DNA from: Haemaphysalis longicornis
Lineage: Eukaryota > Arthropoda > Arachnida > Ixodida > Ixodidae
Length of the DNA: 64,000 nt
Assembly: GCA_013339765.2 (NCBI GenBank)
Contig: CM023449.1
Location: forward strand, 205,245,422 to 205,309,421
Direction of reading: 5' to 3'
Part shown: one piece after another, positions 1-10,328 of the stretch
Numbering within the stretch: the stretch's first letter is position 1
How the letters are laid out: every line of letters begins with the position of its first letter
The notes under the pieces: generated by a model
What the model saw: the letters and a program-made list of their open reading frames with translations, nothing else
Database searches by the model: none
Told to the model about the DNA's origin: nothing
Translations under genes and position numbers: made by a program

Positions 1-1459
1 TCGTACATAAAAGACACCACGGATTTCCTCAAAGTTATTTCGGATCTTCGTGTACCAAAGGACTCGTACCTAGTAACCCTTGACGTATCTTCCCTTTACA
101 CTAACATCCCCCATGACGAAGGGATAGCCGCACTAACCAGCATGTATGCGCTCCATAAACAGCCAGATACCCCAGACTGCCATGTAGTTGCGAGGTTAGC
201 GGCCCTCGTCTTAGAACTAAATTCATTTGAATTCCACAATGAGTACTTTCGGCAAGTTAGTGGAACCGCCATGGGAACCAAGATGGCACCAAGCTACGCC
301 AATCTGTTTATGGGGAAGTTAGAGGCCACATTCCTGTCTGAATCCCACTTAAAACCCCTCCTGTACAAAGGTACATTGACGATATCTTTTTATTTGGACC
401 TACAACGAGGATGAGCTCCTCCACTTCATCGACTGTTACAATTCTGCACACCCGAACATCAATTTTACTCACACCTACTCTCAAGAGAGCATAAACTTCC
501 TGGATGTGACCGTGACAATTGAAGACGGTGAACTCACGACAAAGCTGTATCGGAAGCCAACAGATCGCCAGCAATATCTACATTACCAAAGCGATCACCC
601 ACGTCACTGTAAGAATAGCATTCCTTATAGCCAGGCCCACCGTTTCAAACGAATCTGCTCAAAATCGGAAGATTTCACTACCAACGCCAAAAATTTAAAA
701 ACCATGCTGGAGGGGCAGGGGTACCCAGCGCGTGTAACTGATGACGCCATAAAAAAGGCCGAAGCACTCAACCGCGTGGACCTAATTGCGAACCGTCCCC
801 CACAACGCGACTTACAACGAACAGACCTATGCTTAACGTACAGCACCAACTTTCCTAACGTAAAAAACATCTTGAAGCGGCACTACAACATTCTCGGACA
901 AAGTGAACGCCTCAAACGGGCGTTTCCGTCCGTTCCAGGCGTCGTCTACCGACGATCCCGGAACCTCAAAGACACACTCGTGAACGCAAGGACAAATTCA
1001 TTGTCCGCGCATAATGAATGCCGGCCATGCCTGAAACCGCGGTGCCTTGTCTGCAAGGCAATGCAACAGACAAGCATTGCTCAAAGCTCCAACTCAGAGT
1101 ACTCTTTAAAAATTCGCGGGAACATGACGTGCGACACTTCCAATGTGATTTATTTGATTGAATGCAATGTGTGTCGAATGCAATATATAGGGCAGACAGG
1201 GACCTCTTTCAGGCTCCGGTTCAATAATCACAAAGCGCACGCCAAAACGCGCCCGACCCTGCCCCTCTCCAGACACCTCAGCCTTCCAGATCATTCTTTC
1301 GATAAACTAAGCGTCACGCTCTTAGAGACGGGGTTCAGGTCAAACCGGGAACGAGAACAACGTGAATCATACCTCATATACCGATTCAATACAATCAAAA
1401 AAGGTATAAATGAGGACCCAGGCACACTTGCAGCGATTAAAACATTGTCATCTACCTAA
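1..1459 (+). pseudogene. Penelope-like element: reverse transcriptase plus GIY-YIG endonuclease, 5' end outside window
   Basis: The frame enters from the left edge and ends at a TAA at 1457. The first part reads as a Penelope-type reverse transcriptase: LDVSSLYTNIPHDEG (79-123), GTAMGTKMAP (262-291), then the catalytic YIDDIF (372-389). The reading changes frame twice, between about 340 and 371 and again near 400, so it is broken exactly around the active site. The C-terminal part has a cysteine cluster (CRPCLKPRCLVC, from 1019) followed by a GIY-YIG nuclease core (VIYLI at 1144, then YIGQTG and a conserved RLRFNNH). That order, RT then Cys cluster then GIY-YIG, is known for Penelope-like elements, whose enzyme nicks DNA and primes reverse transcription there. 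Inactive copy; family assignment is secure. Confidence 0.9.
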
Positions 1460-2824
1460 CCGTATCAGTGGCGCTGTGGGTGTAGCCGGAGCCGGACTCT
1501 CGAAATCACATGCACGTGAGCGTTTGTTCAGTGGATTTTTCCCACATTGCTGATGTCTTTCCGTTTTTGTTTTCATTTTTATTCCTTCTCTCCTTTTCCG
1601 CTCTTCGTGTTCACTCCTATCCTTTTTTTTTTTTTTTTTTTCTCTTCTTAATTCTCTCTTTTATAATCTTGTGTTATAACTTTGGAAACTTTTTCTAAAT
1701 CTCCGTCACAATCTTACAATTAAGTAATGTTGCTTAGTGTCGGTGCTGTTTCAGCAATAACTTCTGTTTACCTTCTCCCCAAAACACGTGTTCGAAAATT
1801 GGTTGGGGGATTTAAACGTTTGGATATGGCGCATAACCCGGAAGATAAGCAATACAATTTTGGGGTCTGCGTTATTACTCGAGCGCACATATCTTTGCCG
1901 CTGTTATCACTATTCGCCCCCGCGGACTGGTTACATTTTTGACTGCTCGCAAATCTATTTTTCCCTCCCTTGCACCTACAGTCGTCTTCTAAGCCCGGCT
2001 ACCGAACCATCGGGGTTTATTTTCTCCGTTTCCCCCCCCCCCCCCATCCCGTTGAGCAGCTTGCGTTCTGGTTTGGCTGTTTTCCCTCCCATCCCCCACT
2101 CAGCGGAGGGGAGACACCGACGACGCACGGGTTGTCGCTGAACTGCAAAGTGGCAGCTCTTAACAAAGACCTGAAAACTCGGCCTAGCGCCCCGTTCTCG
2201 GAAGGCGTCCGTCCGGCGAGGGAACGGTGGAATGGTGGCGGACCGTTTCCTTCTGCACGAACACAAAACGTCCTTTAATTGTCTCAGCTCCGGGAACGGG
2301 CCCATAAACGGGCTGTAAAATGCCTTGTTTGCACTTTCCGAACATATGGCGGGACACTCGCTTTCAATCAACGGAAACGCGATCCCTCGGAGCGTCTGGG
2401 CGTTAGCATAGTGACGGCTAGCGGCGGAAGATATATTGCCTTCTCTCCTTTGTTCTACAACCCCACTTTCGGACGCTGTTGAGCTTTTCGCGTTTCCGCC
2501 ACCACTCGAATTCCTGTTCAGTGCTCTTTCATCTCCCTTTCTTCCTTTTTTTCTTTTTTTTTCTCTCCAACTATCTTGGCGTCTCTCTCTTCGTTGTTCA
2601 TTTTTTGTTCATTCTTCCAATAAGGAAGATTCCCGCTTCGTGTTTGTGTTGTTCACGTATGTTTGTGTGTGGTATCGTTGGCCATTCGTAAACCCGCTTT
2701 CCACTTTCGACATATATGCTCTCTTCCGAAACGACCGAAGCCATCATTCCTGTAGAAGACTTGTCTCGAAGTCGAAACGTCGAAATAAACCCTCCGCTGT
2801 TGCTGTTACCGAGGTTTCTTACTT

Positions 2825-2826
<2 letters not shown>
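1460..2826 (+). other. Probable 3' non-coding part of the Penelope-like element
   Basis: No protein is supported here. The stretch holds a poly(T) run near 1622-1642, a poly(C) run near 2036-2045, and T-rich tracts near 2540-2570. It ends with a motif resembling a hammerhead core and an AATAAA-like stretch, then a TA microsatellite. Penelope-like elements often carry terminal repeats with hammerhead motifs, so this may be the element's 3' region, but I could not compare it with a 5' copy. Confidence 0.35.
2750..2785 (+). ncRNA. Degenerate hammerhead-ribozyme-like motif
   Basis: CTGTAGA (2750-2756) is followed by a 5 bp stem (GACTT 2758-2762 pairing with AAGTC 2769-2773, six-base loop) and then GAAAC (2774-2778). 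This matches the order CUGANGA, stem II, GAAA of hammerhead ribozymes, which are known in Penelope-like terminal repeats. One core base differs (T where A is required) and an extra A sits before the stem. Stem III and the cleavage site are not convincing. Probably a decayed copy, or chance. Confidence 0.25.

Positions 2827-2862
<36 letters not shown>
2827..2862. repeat. (TA)n microsatellite
   Basis: About 18 uninterrupted TA dinucleotides directly downstream of the putative Penelope-like 3' end. Simple repeats often mark the ends of retroelement insertions. Confidence 0.95.
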
Positions 2863-2866
<4 letters not shown>

Positions 2867-3865
2867 AAATTGTGCTTGGAAAATTTGTGAGGTTTTATAG
2901 GGGCAATTAAAGGTGATACCCAACGGTGCCCTGGAGTATCATGCCTTTACATTTCCGTGAAGGGTATGAGTTGGTGCCGCAGCATTTGATCCACTTGGTC
3001 ATGCGGAAGCGTGTAAGGTGATCCGTCTCCAAAACGGAATGCTTCAAGACTTGGACTAACAAATGTTCATTTATGCCCACACCATTGCTCGGTGTAACGT
3101 ATTTCCCGTTAGGGCTTTTCAGGCCTAACGCTACACCTTTTAGAACACGCGCTTCGCGAGTCGGAAACAACAGTTACGTACAGTGGCCGCGAACATTCAT
3201 TTGTCTATTTTCTTGTAATCTAAATCGCAGGTGCGATATCTCTATTTTTTACTTGAAAATTCTGCCTTATGCTCTAACGCTCTTGCCTCCGTTCGGAATG
3301 CAATACGAACGTGTAGAGCACAGCACTCCAATCTTCAAAAAAAAAACATCGAAGTATAAAAGTGAAGAATACGTATAATTACAAATTGATATGCAACTAC
3401 CTAAGCGCTGGGAAGGGCAAATCAGATTTGTTTTTAAGCCTAGTTCACGTAAAGCAAACCATACACATATCCGTTTCATCAACAGTCACCATGGGAACTT
3501 CCCTTTTTCCGCATACATTATGGCAAAGAAAGATTGGAGCACGCATTGCCTACAGTGTTAAATTGCCTAAAGCGCTCGTGTTGTGTACTCCTCTCTCGTC
3601 CCGCTTAATTTGCGCTGGTAAAACATGAATGTATACCAACTATAGCCCAGTTCTTGACCTTGTAGTATTAAAATACTTTCACTCAAAGAAGTTGACATCA
3701 TAAAACTCAACCGCAAATGTCGAAATGTTCGTTTAAAGAGTGCTTGTGACTATATTTTGTTTTTTTAGTATGTTTAATTTCAATACAGTATCAAAATGCT
3801 CACGTATGTTTTTAAATGTATGTTTTTGATGTATGCTTGCTTGTGTGACTGCATTGTGACCACGG
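2863..3865. other. Unassigned sequence between Penelope-like and hAT elements
   Basis: I see no supportable gene, RNA or terminal repeat here. Short open frames are not conserved in any way I recognise. The composition is AT-rich and intergenic in character. Confidence 0.5.
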
Positions 3866-3871
3866 CCGATG

Positions 3872-5215
3872 CAGTGTTGCCACCGCTGGGCGTCAGATAT
3901 CGACTAAAAAGCCATAAGAAATCCGCCAGATTCCGCTAGATTCTAAAACATATCCGCTAAATTTTCCGCTAGGGCCTATTTTATTAGAAAAACCGTGCAA
4001 TTTCGTATGATAAATACCTTTATCATTCTTAGAATCTCCCCAAAACTGGAGAGCTGAAATAACATATAAAAGAGTCTTCCAAAGAGTCTAACTAGAACAC
4101 TTGAAGCTTCAGTGCGGCGGTGGTCGTCATTTGTCAACCTCATCACAGATGAGGCTAAAAGTCATAAATCTTCACACTGATGAAAAAAAGAACTCACAGG
4201 TCAACAAAAAACACATCGAGGTCTTCGTCGCCGCTGTCGTCGTCTGATATCATCTCTACAGGAACTTGTTCAGGTACTTGTTCAGGGACCAGAAAGGAGA
4301 CTTGGTTGCACATACGTTGCAGATGTCCCGACGGCACTAAGAACTGCCGCGGGAAGTTCGTAATCAAAACAACGTTTCTGGTGTCGCTTCAGCCCCGCTC
4401 TTACGACGAAGATGGCGTCTCTAGTTTCAGGCTTCATCTTGTTCCGCAGCTTGGATTTTAGTATTTTAAGCTGACTAAACGTCCTCTCTACTTCGGCATT
4501 TATTTGAATACGGCAGCACGAGCATCGACATGGCAAATCTGGCCAGCTCGGCGAACAGGTTTTCGCCGCAGGCGTCCTTACAGGAGTGAACTTCACACCA
4601 GAACGACTGCGTGGATGATATTTGCCTCCAGTTCAGGGGGGTGATTTTGCTCCACTGGTTTTAAATTTTTTCTATTATCTCAGGGGGCACTGCCATTGCT
4701 TCCAGCAGAGGAATCAATGGCTCCTTCACGACGCACAAAGCATTTTCGATCGATAAGAGTGGTGTTTCCTGGAGAACTGTGATCTTGTAGGGAAGTCGCT
4801 GTCTGATTCGATCTACTAGCGTGGTAATAAACCTTATGCAGCTTTCTCGCATCACAGCTTCATCTGCGAGAGAGAACCCGTCGGTCTTCTGAGCTTTCAC
4901 GTTGTTGACGTACGCTTCAAACACGTAGCCCAGATATGGCTTGGGGTTCAAGTGGTCCTCAAGTCTGCACGTCAGAACGTCAATCTGCTCTGTCGGAATT
5001 ACGACTTTTTTAAACAAGCTTGAAAGCAAAGTCATAAGGTCTTTCTTGCAGGGCGATTTTGAATCGGTGCACTGCGTGAGGTATCCGCCAGAAATCCGCT
5101 ATGTATGAAAATGGCCCGCCAAAAAATCCACTAGCCGCTAGACTAATTTTTTCCCCGTCAGGACAAAATGAAATCCGCCAGATTTAGCGGAAAATCCGCT
5201 AAATTGGCATCACTG
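3872..5215 (-). mobile_element. Internally deleted hAT copy (left half of the composite)
   Basis: On the - strand the copy runs from its 5' tip (5215, CAGTGATGCCAATTT read on the minus strand) to its 3' tip (3872). The first 175 or so bases match the right-hand copy, then the sequence jumps near 5042 to the region encoding the C-terminal half of the transposase. By comparison with the right copy, material equivalent to about 5393-7177 is missing, and a short GAAA microhomology lies at the junction. The 3' untranslated tail, with its repeated AGCGGA-type motifs, is kept. Confidence 0.8.
4194..5044 (-). pseudogene. hAT transposase, C-terminal half (relic)
   Basis: Reading leftward from about 5035, the frame gives MTLLSSLFKKVVIPTEQ... 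and later AEVERTFSQLKILKSKLRNK, the hAT dimerisation block, with the complement of a TGA at 4194. It aligns throughout with the right-hand copy (7187-8007). There are frame breaks between 4661 and 4596 and near the C terminus, so no intact protein is possible. The N-terminal DNA-binding domain and first catalytic region were removed by the internal deletion. Confidence 0.85.
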
Positions 5216-5628
5216 CAGTGATGCCAATTTAGGGGATTTTTCGCTAAATCTGGAGGATTTTATTTTATTCTGACGGGGGAAAAATTATTCTAGCGGCTAG
5301 TGGATTTTTTGACGGGCCATTTTCACACATAGCGGATTTCTGGCGGATACCTCACGCAGTGCACCAATTCAAAATCGCCCTGCAAGAAACCATTTCCGTG
5401 TCTTATAAAAATGCAGAAATTGTTTAACTTCAGATGGTAGGAGGGCTCCCGTTCACTTACTCCGCCTATCTCAGACAAACAAATCCGTGAGGTTTCAAAG
5501 CGGCGATCGCTGTCTAATAACACATAACAGACGAGCCGCGATGCAGCAATCCGTAAACTCTGCGAGTCCCCTGCCGCTTGCCGTGCAAACAGTTTTAGCG
5601 TCTCGACTGGGGCCAGTTGGTTCATTCT

Positions 5629-5733
5629 GAACTTAAACAACAGCGCATAAGACAAGGACTAGGAAAGAAGCACAGAGAGCGCTTGTCTGTGCTTCTTTCC
5701 TAGTCCTTGTCTTATGCGCTGTTGTTTAAGTTC
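5629..5733. repeat. Perfect 47 bp inverted repeat (foldback) with 11-base loop
   Basis: The arm 5629-5675 is exactly complementary to 5687-5733, separated by 11 bases. A 13-base direct repeat, CCGTGCAAACAGT, lies at 5581-5593 and 5733-5745. The segment therefore looks like a small foldback insertion or a template-switch duplication inside the hAT element. Perfect arms imply a recent origin or ongoing conversion. Confidence 0.9.
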
Positions 5734-6043
5734 CGTGCAAACAGTGAGTCCGCTGGACGTAGGGACCGGCCCAGGTTGATCATCCGAAGTCCTTTATGGC
5801 TTTGATAAAGTCTATTCCTCATTCTCCTCCTATCGTGCAGGGAGCGGGCTCGCTGTTTGCACCGCAAGAGGCAGGGGGCGCTTTTAGTCCGGGCGGGAAG
5901 AGAGGCGATTGGCGAAGCAGCCACCCACTTTTTGTTTTTCGCGTTCGAAGTTGCAGAGAACAAAGGCACAAGTCCGACTGATTTGTGTCGAAAAACGGTT
6001 CTGTTTAGTATCCGTGCGACCTGACTCCACTTCCCCTTGAGTT

Positions 6044-8007
6044 ATGCCGAAAGTGGTACATTCGCAGACTTTCAGGACGGAGTGGTTGAAGGATAACGGC
6101 GTGCAAGCACTGCGGCTGTCAACTAGGCAGCATATATTCAAACCTGAAAGTTCATGCGAACAGGAAAAAGCATAAGGAACTGGCTGGCAGTTCTTCAATC
6201 CAGAACTTTTCACTACAAAAAGGCAAGTCCAACCAGGGAATGCCGCTGAGGGCAGAATTGCTCTATTTATCGCTGAACATTCTTCAATTATGACTGCCGA
6301 TCACTTGTGCCAACTTTATAAGAAGTCGTTTCCTGACAGCGAAGCTGCAAGAGCGTATCAGATGCGCCGCTACTATTACGCTTAAGTGATTAAGAACACT
6401 CTTGGCCCACGCTTTAAGCCGGATCTGGCACACGAGATTGGGGACAGCTATTACAGCTTGATCATTGATAAGTCGACCGACATCAGTGTCACAAAATTCC
6501 TTGCATTTCTGTCATCTATAACAGTGTCACCAAGTGAAGGATCATGACCACATTCCTTAACTTGTGCACCTTGGAAGTTTGCATGGCAGATAAAATTGTG
6601 GTGGCCGTGAAATCCACTCTGATGGAGTACTGTCTTAAACTGGAAAGGATGAGAGGCGTAGGGACAGAAAACGCAAGCGTTATGACGGGGATCAATAATG
6701 GCGTTCATCGGAAGTTGAAAGCTGAGGCTCCCCACCTCGTACTGATCCGCTGCGTCTGCCACTCTGTGCAGCTAGCCACGTCGGCTGCTACAGCAGAAGC
6801 ATTGCCGAGAAACTTAAAGTACCTAATAAGCGAAATGTACAACTGGTTCGCAAGATCCCCTGCCCGGCAAATTGTGTTCAAAAAGCTCTACGGTCTCATG
6901 AGTGACGGCGATGAACCACTGGAGATTGTGCAAGCGTGCGCGGTGGCTATCCCTCGAAATAGCCGTATCAAGGATCATAGACCAGTGGACCGAATGGAAG
7001 GCGCATTTCGAGATGGGAAGGCGGACTGAAAAGTGCTATGCGGCAGAGGTGCTGTATGGTATGTACGAAAACCAGATCAATCTGGGGTACTTGCTTTTTT
7101 TGAGACCGATTCTGGCAGATGTTCAGAAGGTTAACAAGGCATTCGAGGCGAAATATGCGGATCAAACAAAGCTACTGAAAGACCTCATGACTTTACTTTC
7201 AAGCTTGGTTAAAAAAGTCGTAATTCCGACAGAGCTGACTGACGTTCTGACGTGCAGACTTGACGACAACTTGAACCCCAAGCCATATCTGGGCTACCTG
7301 TTTAAGACATATGTTGACAACGTGAAAGCTCAAAAGACCGACGGGCTCTCTCTCGCAGATGAAGCTGTGATGCGAGAAAGCCGTATAAGGTTTATTACCA
7401 CGCTAGTAGAACTAATCAGACAGCGAATTCCCGACAAGATCAAAGTTATCCAGGAAACATCACTCTTATCGATCGAAAACGCTTTGTGCGTCGTGAAGGA
7501 GCCATGGAAGCAATGGCAGTGCCCCATGAGACAATCGAAAAAATTCAAAACCAGTGGAGCAAAATCACTCTCCTGGACTGGAAGCAAATATCGTCCATGC
7601 AGTCGTTCTGGTGTGAAGTTCACTCGTATAAGGACGCTTGCGGCGAAAACTCATTCGCCAAGCTGGCCGGATTTGCCATGTTGATGCTCGTGCTGCCGTA
7701 TTCAAATGCCGAAGTAGAAAGGACGCTTAGTCCGCTTAACATAGTAAAATCCCAGCTGAGGAACAAGCTGAAGCCTGAAACAACAAACGCCATCCTCGTC
7801 GTAAGAGCGGGGCTGAAGCGACACCAGAAAAGTTGTTTTGATTACGAACTTCCCGCAGCAATTGTTAGTGCAATCGGGAGATCAGCAACATATGTGCAAC
7901 CAAGTCACCTTTCGGGTCCCTCAACAAGTACCAGCGGTCCTGTGGAGATGGTGTCATACGACGACAGCGACGACGAAGACCTCGATGTGTTTTTTGTTGA
8001 CCTTTGA
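6044..8007 (+). pseudogene. hAT superfamily transposase (frameshifted)
   Basis: A possible start ATG is at 6044 (MPKVVHSQTFRTEWL), a sequence like the beginning of a BED-type zinc-finger transposase with the metal ligands already lost. The catalytic region follows (LIIDKSTDISVTKFL near 6460), then RCVCHSVQLATS (about 6750), and finally the dimerisation block AEVERTLSPLNIVKSQLRNK (from about 7710). An acidic tail DDSDDEDLDVF precedes the stop at 8005. In-frame stops near 6172 and 6384 and frame changes near 6545, 6950 and 7500 make it non-functional. hAT transposases cut and paste the element by binding its terminal repeats; this copy could not. Confidence 0.9.
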
Positions 8008-8357
8008 GTTCTTTTTTTTTTCATCAGTGTGAACATTTATAACTTTTAGACTCATCTGTGATGAGGTTGACCAATGACGACCACCGCATCCATGAAACCT
8101 CAAGTTTTCTAGTTAGACTCCTTGGAAGACTCTTTTATATGTTATTTCAGCTCTCGTAGTTTTGGGGAGCTTTTAAGAATGATAAAGCTATTTGTCATAC
8201 AAAATTGCACTGTTTTTTAAATGAAATAGGCCCTAGCGGGAAATTTAGCGGATATGTTTCAAAATCTAGCGGAATCTGGCGGAATTCTCATTGCTTTTTA
8301 GCGGATGTCTGACGCCGAGCGTGGCAACACTGCCGATGGGTGTCCTTCAAGCCGCAA

Positions 8358-8446
8358 AAAATAAGCGGCTTTTTCTCCGCCCCCCCCCCCCCCCTTTTTT
8401 TTCCCTGTACTTTTTTGGACAAAAAATAAAACTGATTGATTGACCG
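8358..8446 (+). repeat. Low-complexity tail resembling a retrotransposon 3' end
   Basis: Poly(C) then poly(T) is followed by GGACAAAAAATAAAAC and GATTGATTGA. The arrangement resembles the 3' end of the RNase H retrotransposon at 13140-13190 (poly(C), AATAAAG, ATCA repeats). Only a fragment, so the assignment is tentative. Confidence 0.4.
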
Positions 8447-8654
8447 ATTTCTCGTGTTTCGGTTCACATTGCAGTTTGCTTATTGCGTGTGCATAGAAAA
8501 GTTGAAGGAACCTCCTTCATGTATGAAGTGTTCGCGAGCGTGATGCCTCCTGACGAAGTCACGCCGACACGAAAGAAACAGAAATCACCGGTTTATTCGG
8601 GGAAAACAAAACATAAATGACACGAGTAGAAACACCAGCTTGAAACACATAACG
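8447..8654. other. Unassigned spacer
   Basis: No gene or repeat recognised between the low-complexity tail and the first Ruka SINE. Confidence 0.4.
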
Positions 8655-8655
8655 A

Positions 8656-8862
8656 CCCGCCACGGTGGCTCAGTGCGTTGAGCTGCTGAGCACGAGGACA
8701 CAGGTTCGATTCCCGGCCGCGGCGGCCGCTTTTCTGATGGAGGCGAAAAGCAAAAACGCCTGTGGGTACGAGATTTCGGCGCACGTCAAAGAGCCCCAGG
8801 TGGTCCAAATTCATCCGGAGCCCTCCACTACGGCGCGCCTCAACGGGACAGAAAAAAAAGTT
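8656..8862 (+). mobile_element. Ruka SINE (tRNA-derived), 3'-truncated copy
   Basis: The head CCCGCCACGGTGGCTCAGTG carries an A-box-like segment, and GGTTCGATTCCC (8703-8714) is a pol III B box. The body has the familiar order GATGGAGGCGAAAAGC, AAAAACGCC, GGCGCACGTCAAAGA and CCGGAGCCCTCCACTACGGC. The copy ends in an A-rich stretch instead of the usual repeat tail. Ruka is a known tick SINE; it encodes no protein and depends on a LINE for mobility. Confidence 0.9.
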
Positions 8863-9257
8863 GCAGATGATATCTACGTTTAGGTCTTATGTACGATGCG
8901 ATTGCGTTACTTAGACGTCGACGAAGCGCTTTGAAACGGAGTTGCTGCGAAACTAGCGGCAACGGTTTTTATTCCCGTGGCATAGGAAGGACAGAAGCCG
9001 CCTGCGCTTACGTAGCCGAAGAAGCCGGCGTGAAAAGTTGTGTCTGCAGGGTGTTCGGGAAGGCGGCAGGGCCAGTGTTTCAAAGTTTTATTATCTAGCG
9101 TCGAGGCCATTTCTTTCTACGCGGGATGGAGGCACAGAGAAGCTTTTTGTTGTGTAAGATGTGGTTGGAGGTTTGAAAAATGACGTAAACGGATGGTAAC
9201 GAGCTCGAGGGTTGAGCCCCAATTGCAAGGCCCCAGACGCAGCCGCTCTTTTCCTAC
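8863..9257. other. Unassigned spacer
   Basis: No gene is supported; open frames on both strands overlap one another and have no recognisable motif. Confidence 0.4.
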
Positions 9258-9259
9258 TA

Positions 9260-9800
9260 CAGTCGAGTCCACTAATAACGATACCGTTTATAACAATATA
9301 TCGGATATAACGATGAACAGCTATGGCACCGTCAACTTTTGTATTCTTTCTATGGTGAAATAAACCGCTTATTACAATGCTCCAGTGCACGATATCGGAT
9401 ATAACGATTGAATCCGGTGATATTGTGCACCAAAAGTGCAACAGTGACGACTCTAATGACGCGGTTGTGCAGCCTACTCAGGCAGTGTCTTCGTAGGAGG
9501 CCCAATGCGTGACACAGTCCCTCGGTGACTTTGTTTCCCCCAAGGACATTTACCTCAGCTAGGTGCAGCACCTTAAGATGCCCTTGGAAAATATTTGCGC
9601 CAGCTTCACACGCGGCAAACAAAGGTGACCGAGTGTGGCTTCTTTTCCGAAAATTATTAGTAGTACGACCTTGCTGGCATGCGAATAAAATGTTTTGAGC
9701 TCTGTTCCGTCTTTTTATTCGCAACCCGCTTATAACAATTATCGGTTATAACGATGGGATTTCCTTGGCGCTTGGATATTGTTATAAGTGGACTAGACTA
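9260..9800 (+). mobile_element. pogo/Tigger-like non-autonomous element, copy 1
   Basis: The left end CAGTCGAGTCCACTAATAAC and the right end (GTTATAAGTGGACTAGACTA) are inverted repeats, flanked by TA on both sides (9258-9259 and 9801-9802). Subterminal ATAACGAT motifs recur near both ends. TA duplications and CAGTCGA-type tips are typical of the Tc1/mariner-pogo group. The interior has no intact transposase. The element at 29630-30542 is a longer relative in opposite orientation. Confidence 0.85.
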
Positions 9801-9802
9801 TA

Positions 9803-10053
9803 CTACTAAGTGATTCAGGTGGAAAAGGAAAGGAAGTGCACTGGGGATATGCTCTCTCTGAATAAGCTCACGCTGATATGGGAATGAGGTGGACAGGGAT
9901 GCTTCCCATGCCCTGACGGAACTGGAACATGTAATGTTTCACTTGTTACTCTGTGTGCGTATATTTAAATGTGACCACGTTGCGTGTTAAGAACTTGGTA
10001 AGTTTTCTCGTACATGGCAGTTTTGTAGTATTGTCGTGGATTTCCTACAAAAC
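9803..10053. other. Unassigned spacer
   Basis: No gene or repeat recognised. Confidence 0.4.
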
Positions 10054-10069
10054 ATCTTCGCCCATATAT

Positions 10070-10312
10070 AAACCCGCCGCGGTGGCTCAGTGGCTAGGGC
10101 ATTGTGCTGTTGAGCACGAGGTTGCGGGTTCGATTCCCGGCCTCGGCAGCCGCTTTTCTGAGGGAGGCAAAATGCAAAAACGGTCGTGTGTACGAGGTTT
10201 CGGCGCACGTTAAAGATCCCCGGGTGGTCAAAATTAATCCGGAGCCCTCCACTACAGCGCGCCTCATCGCGTGCATTGCGTCGGCGCGTTAAACCCTACA
10301 ATCAATCAGTCA
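10070..10312 (+). mobile_element. Ruka SINE, complete, with 16 bp target duplication
   Basis: The head starts CCCGCCGCGGTGGCTCAGTG and includes the B box GGTTCGATTCCC. The body runs through GAGGCAAAATGCAAAAACG, CGCACGTTAAAGATCCCCGG and GGAGCCCTCCACTACAGCGC to a 3' tail of CAATCAATCAGTCA. The 16-base word ATCTTCGCCCATATAT occurs at 10054-10069 and again at 10313-10328. A perfect duplication of this length is the mark of LINE-driven insertion and indicates a young copy. Confidence 0.95.
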
Positions 10313-10328
10313 ATCTTCGCCCATATAT

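Larger units (their letters stand above)
3872..8332. mobile_element. Composite of two hAT transposons joined head to head
   Basis: The outer ends are inverted: CAGTGTTGCCAC at 3872 and its complement ending at 8332. The hexamer CCGATG lies immediately outside both ends (3866-3871 and 8333-8338), a likely target duplication although hAT elements usually make 8 bp. Inside, two copies of the same element point away from each other. Their 5' tips touch with no spacer, forming a perfect 30 bp palindrome centred between 5215 and 5216. The single flanking repeat suggests the pair inserted as one unit using the two 3' ends as termini. Confidence 0.8.
5216..8332 (+). mobile_element. hAT transposon, near full length (right half of the composite)
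   Basis: The 5' tip CAGTGATGCCAATTT starts at 5216 and the 3' tip GGCAACACTG ends at 8332, so the shared terminal motif is CAGTG(A/T)TGCCA. Subterminal regions are full of short GCGGAT/ATCCGC-type repeats, as in many hAT elements. A 139 bp segment containing a perfect foldback (5629-5733) interrupts the 5' part and is missing from the left copy, whose deletion covers that position. Confidence 0.85.

Noticed and set aside
3864..3871. Full 8 bp hAT target duplication
   Set aside because: Only six bases (CCGATG) match on both sides; the outer two differ, so I report a 6 bp match rather than the usual 8.
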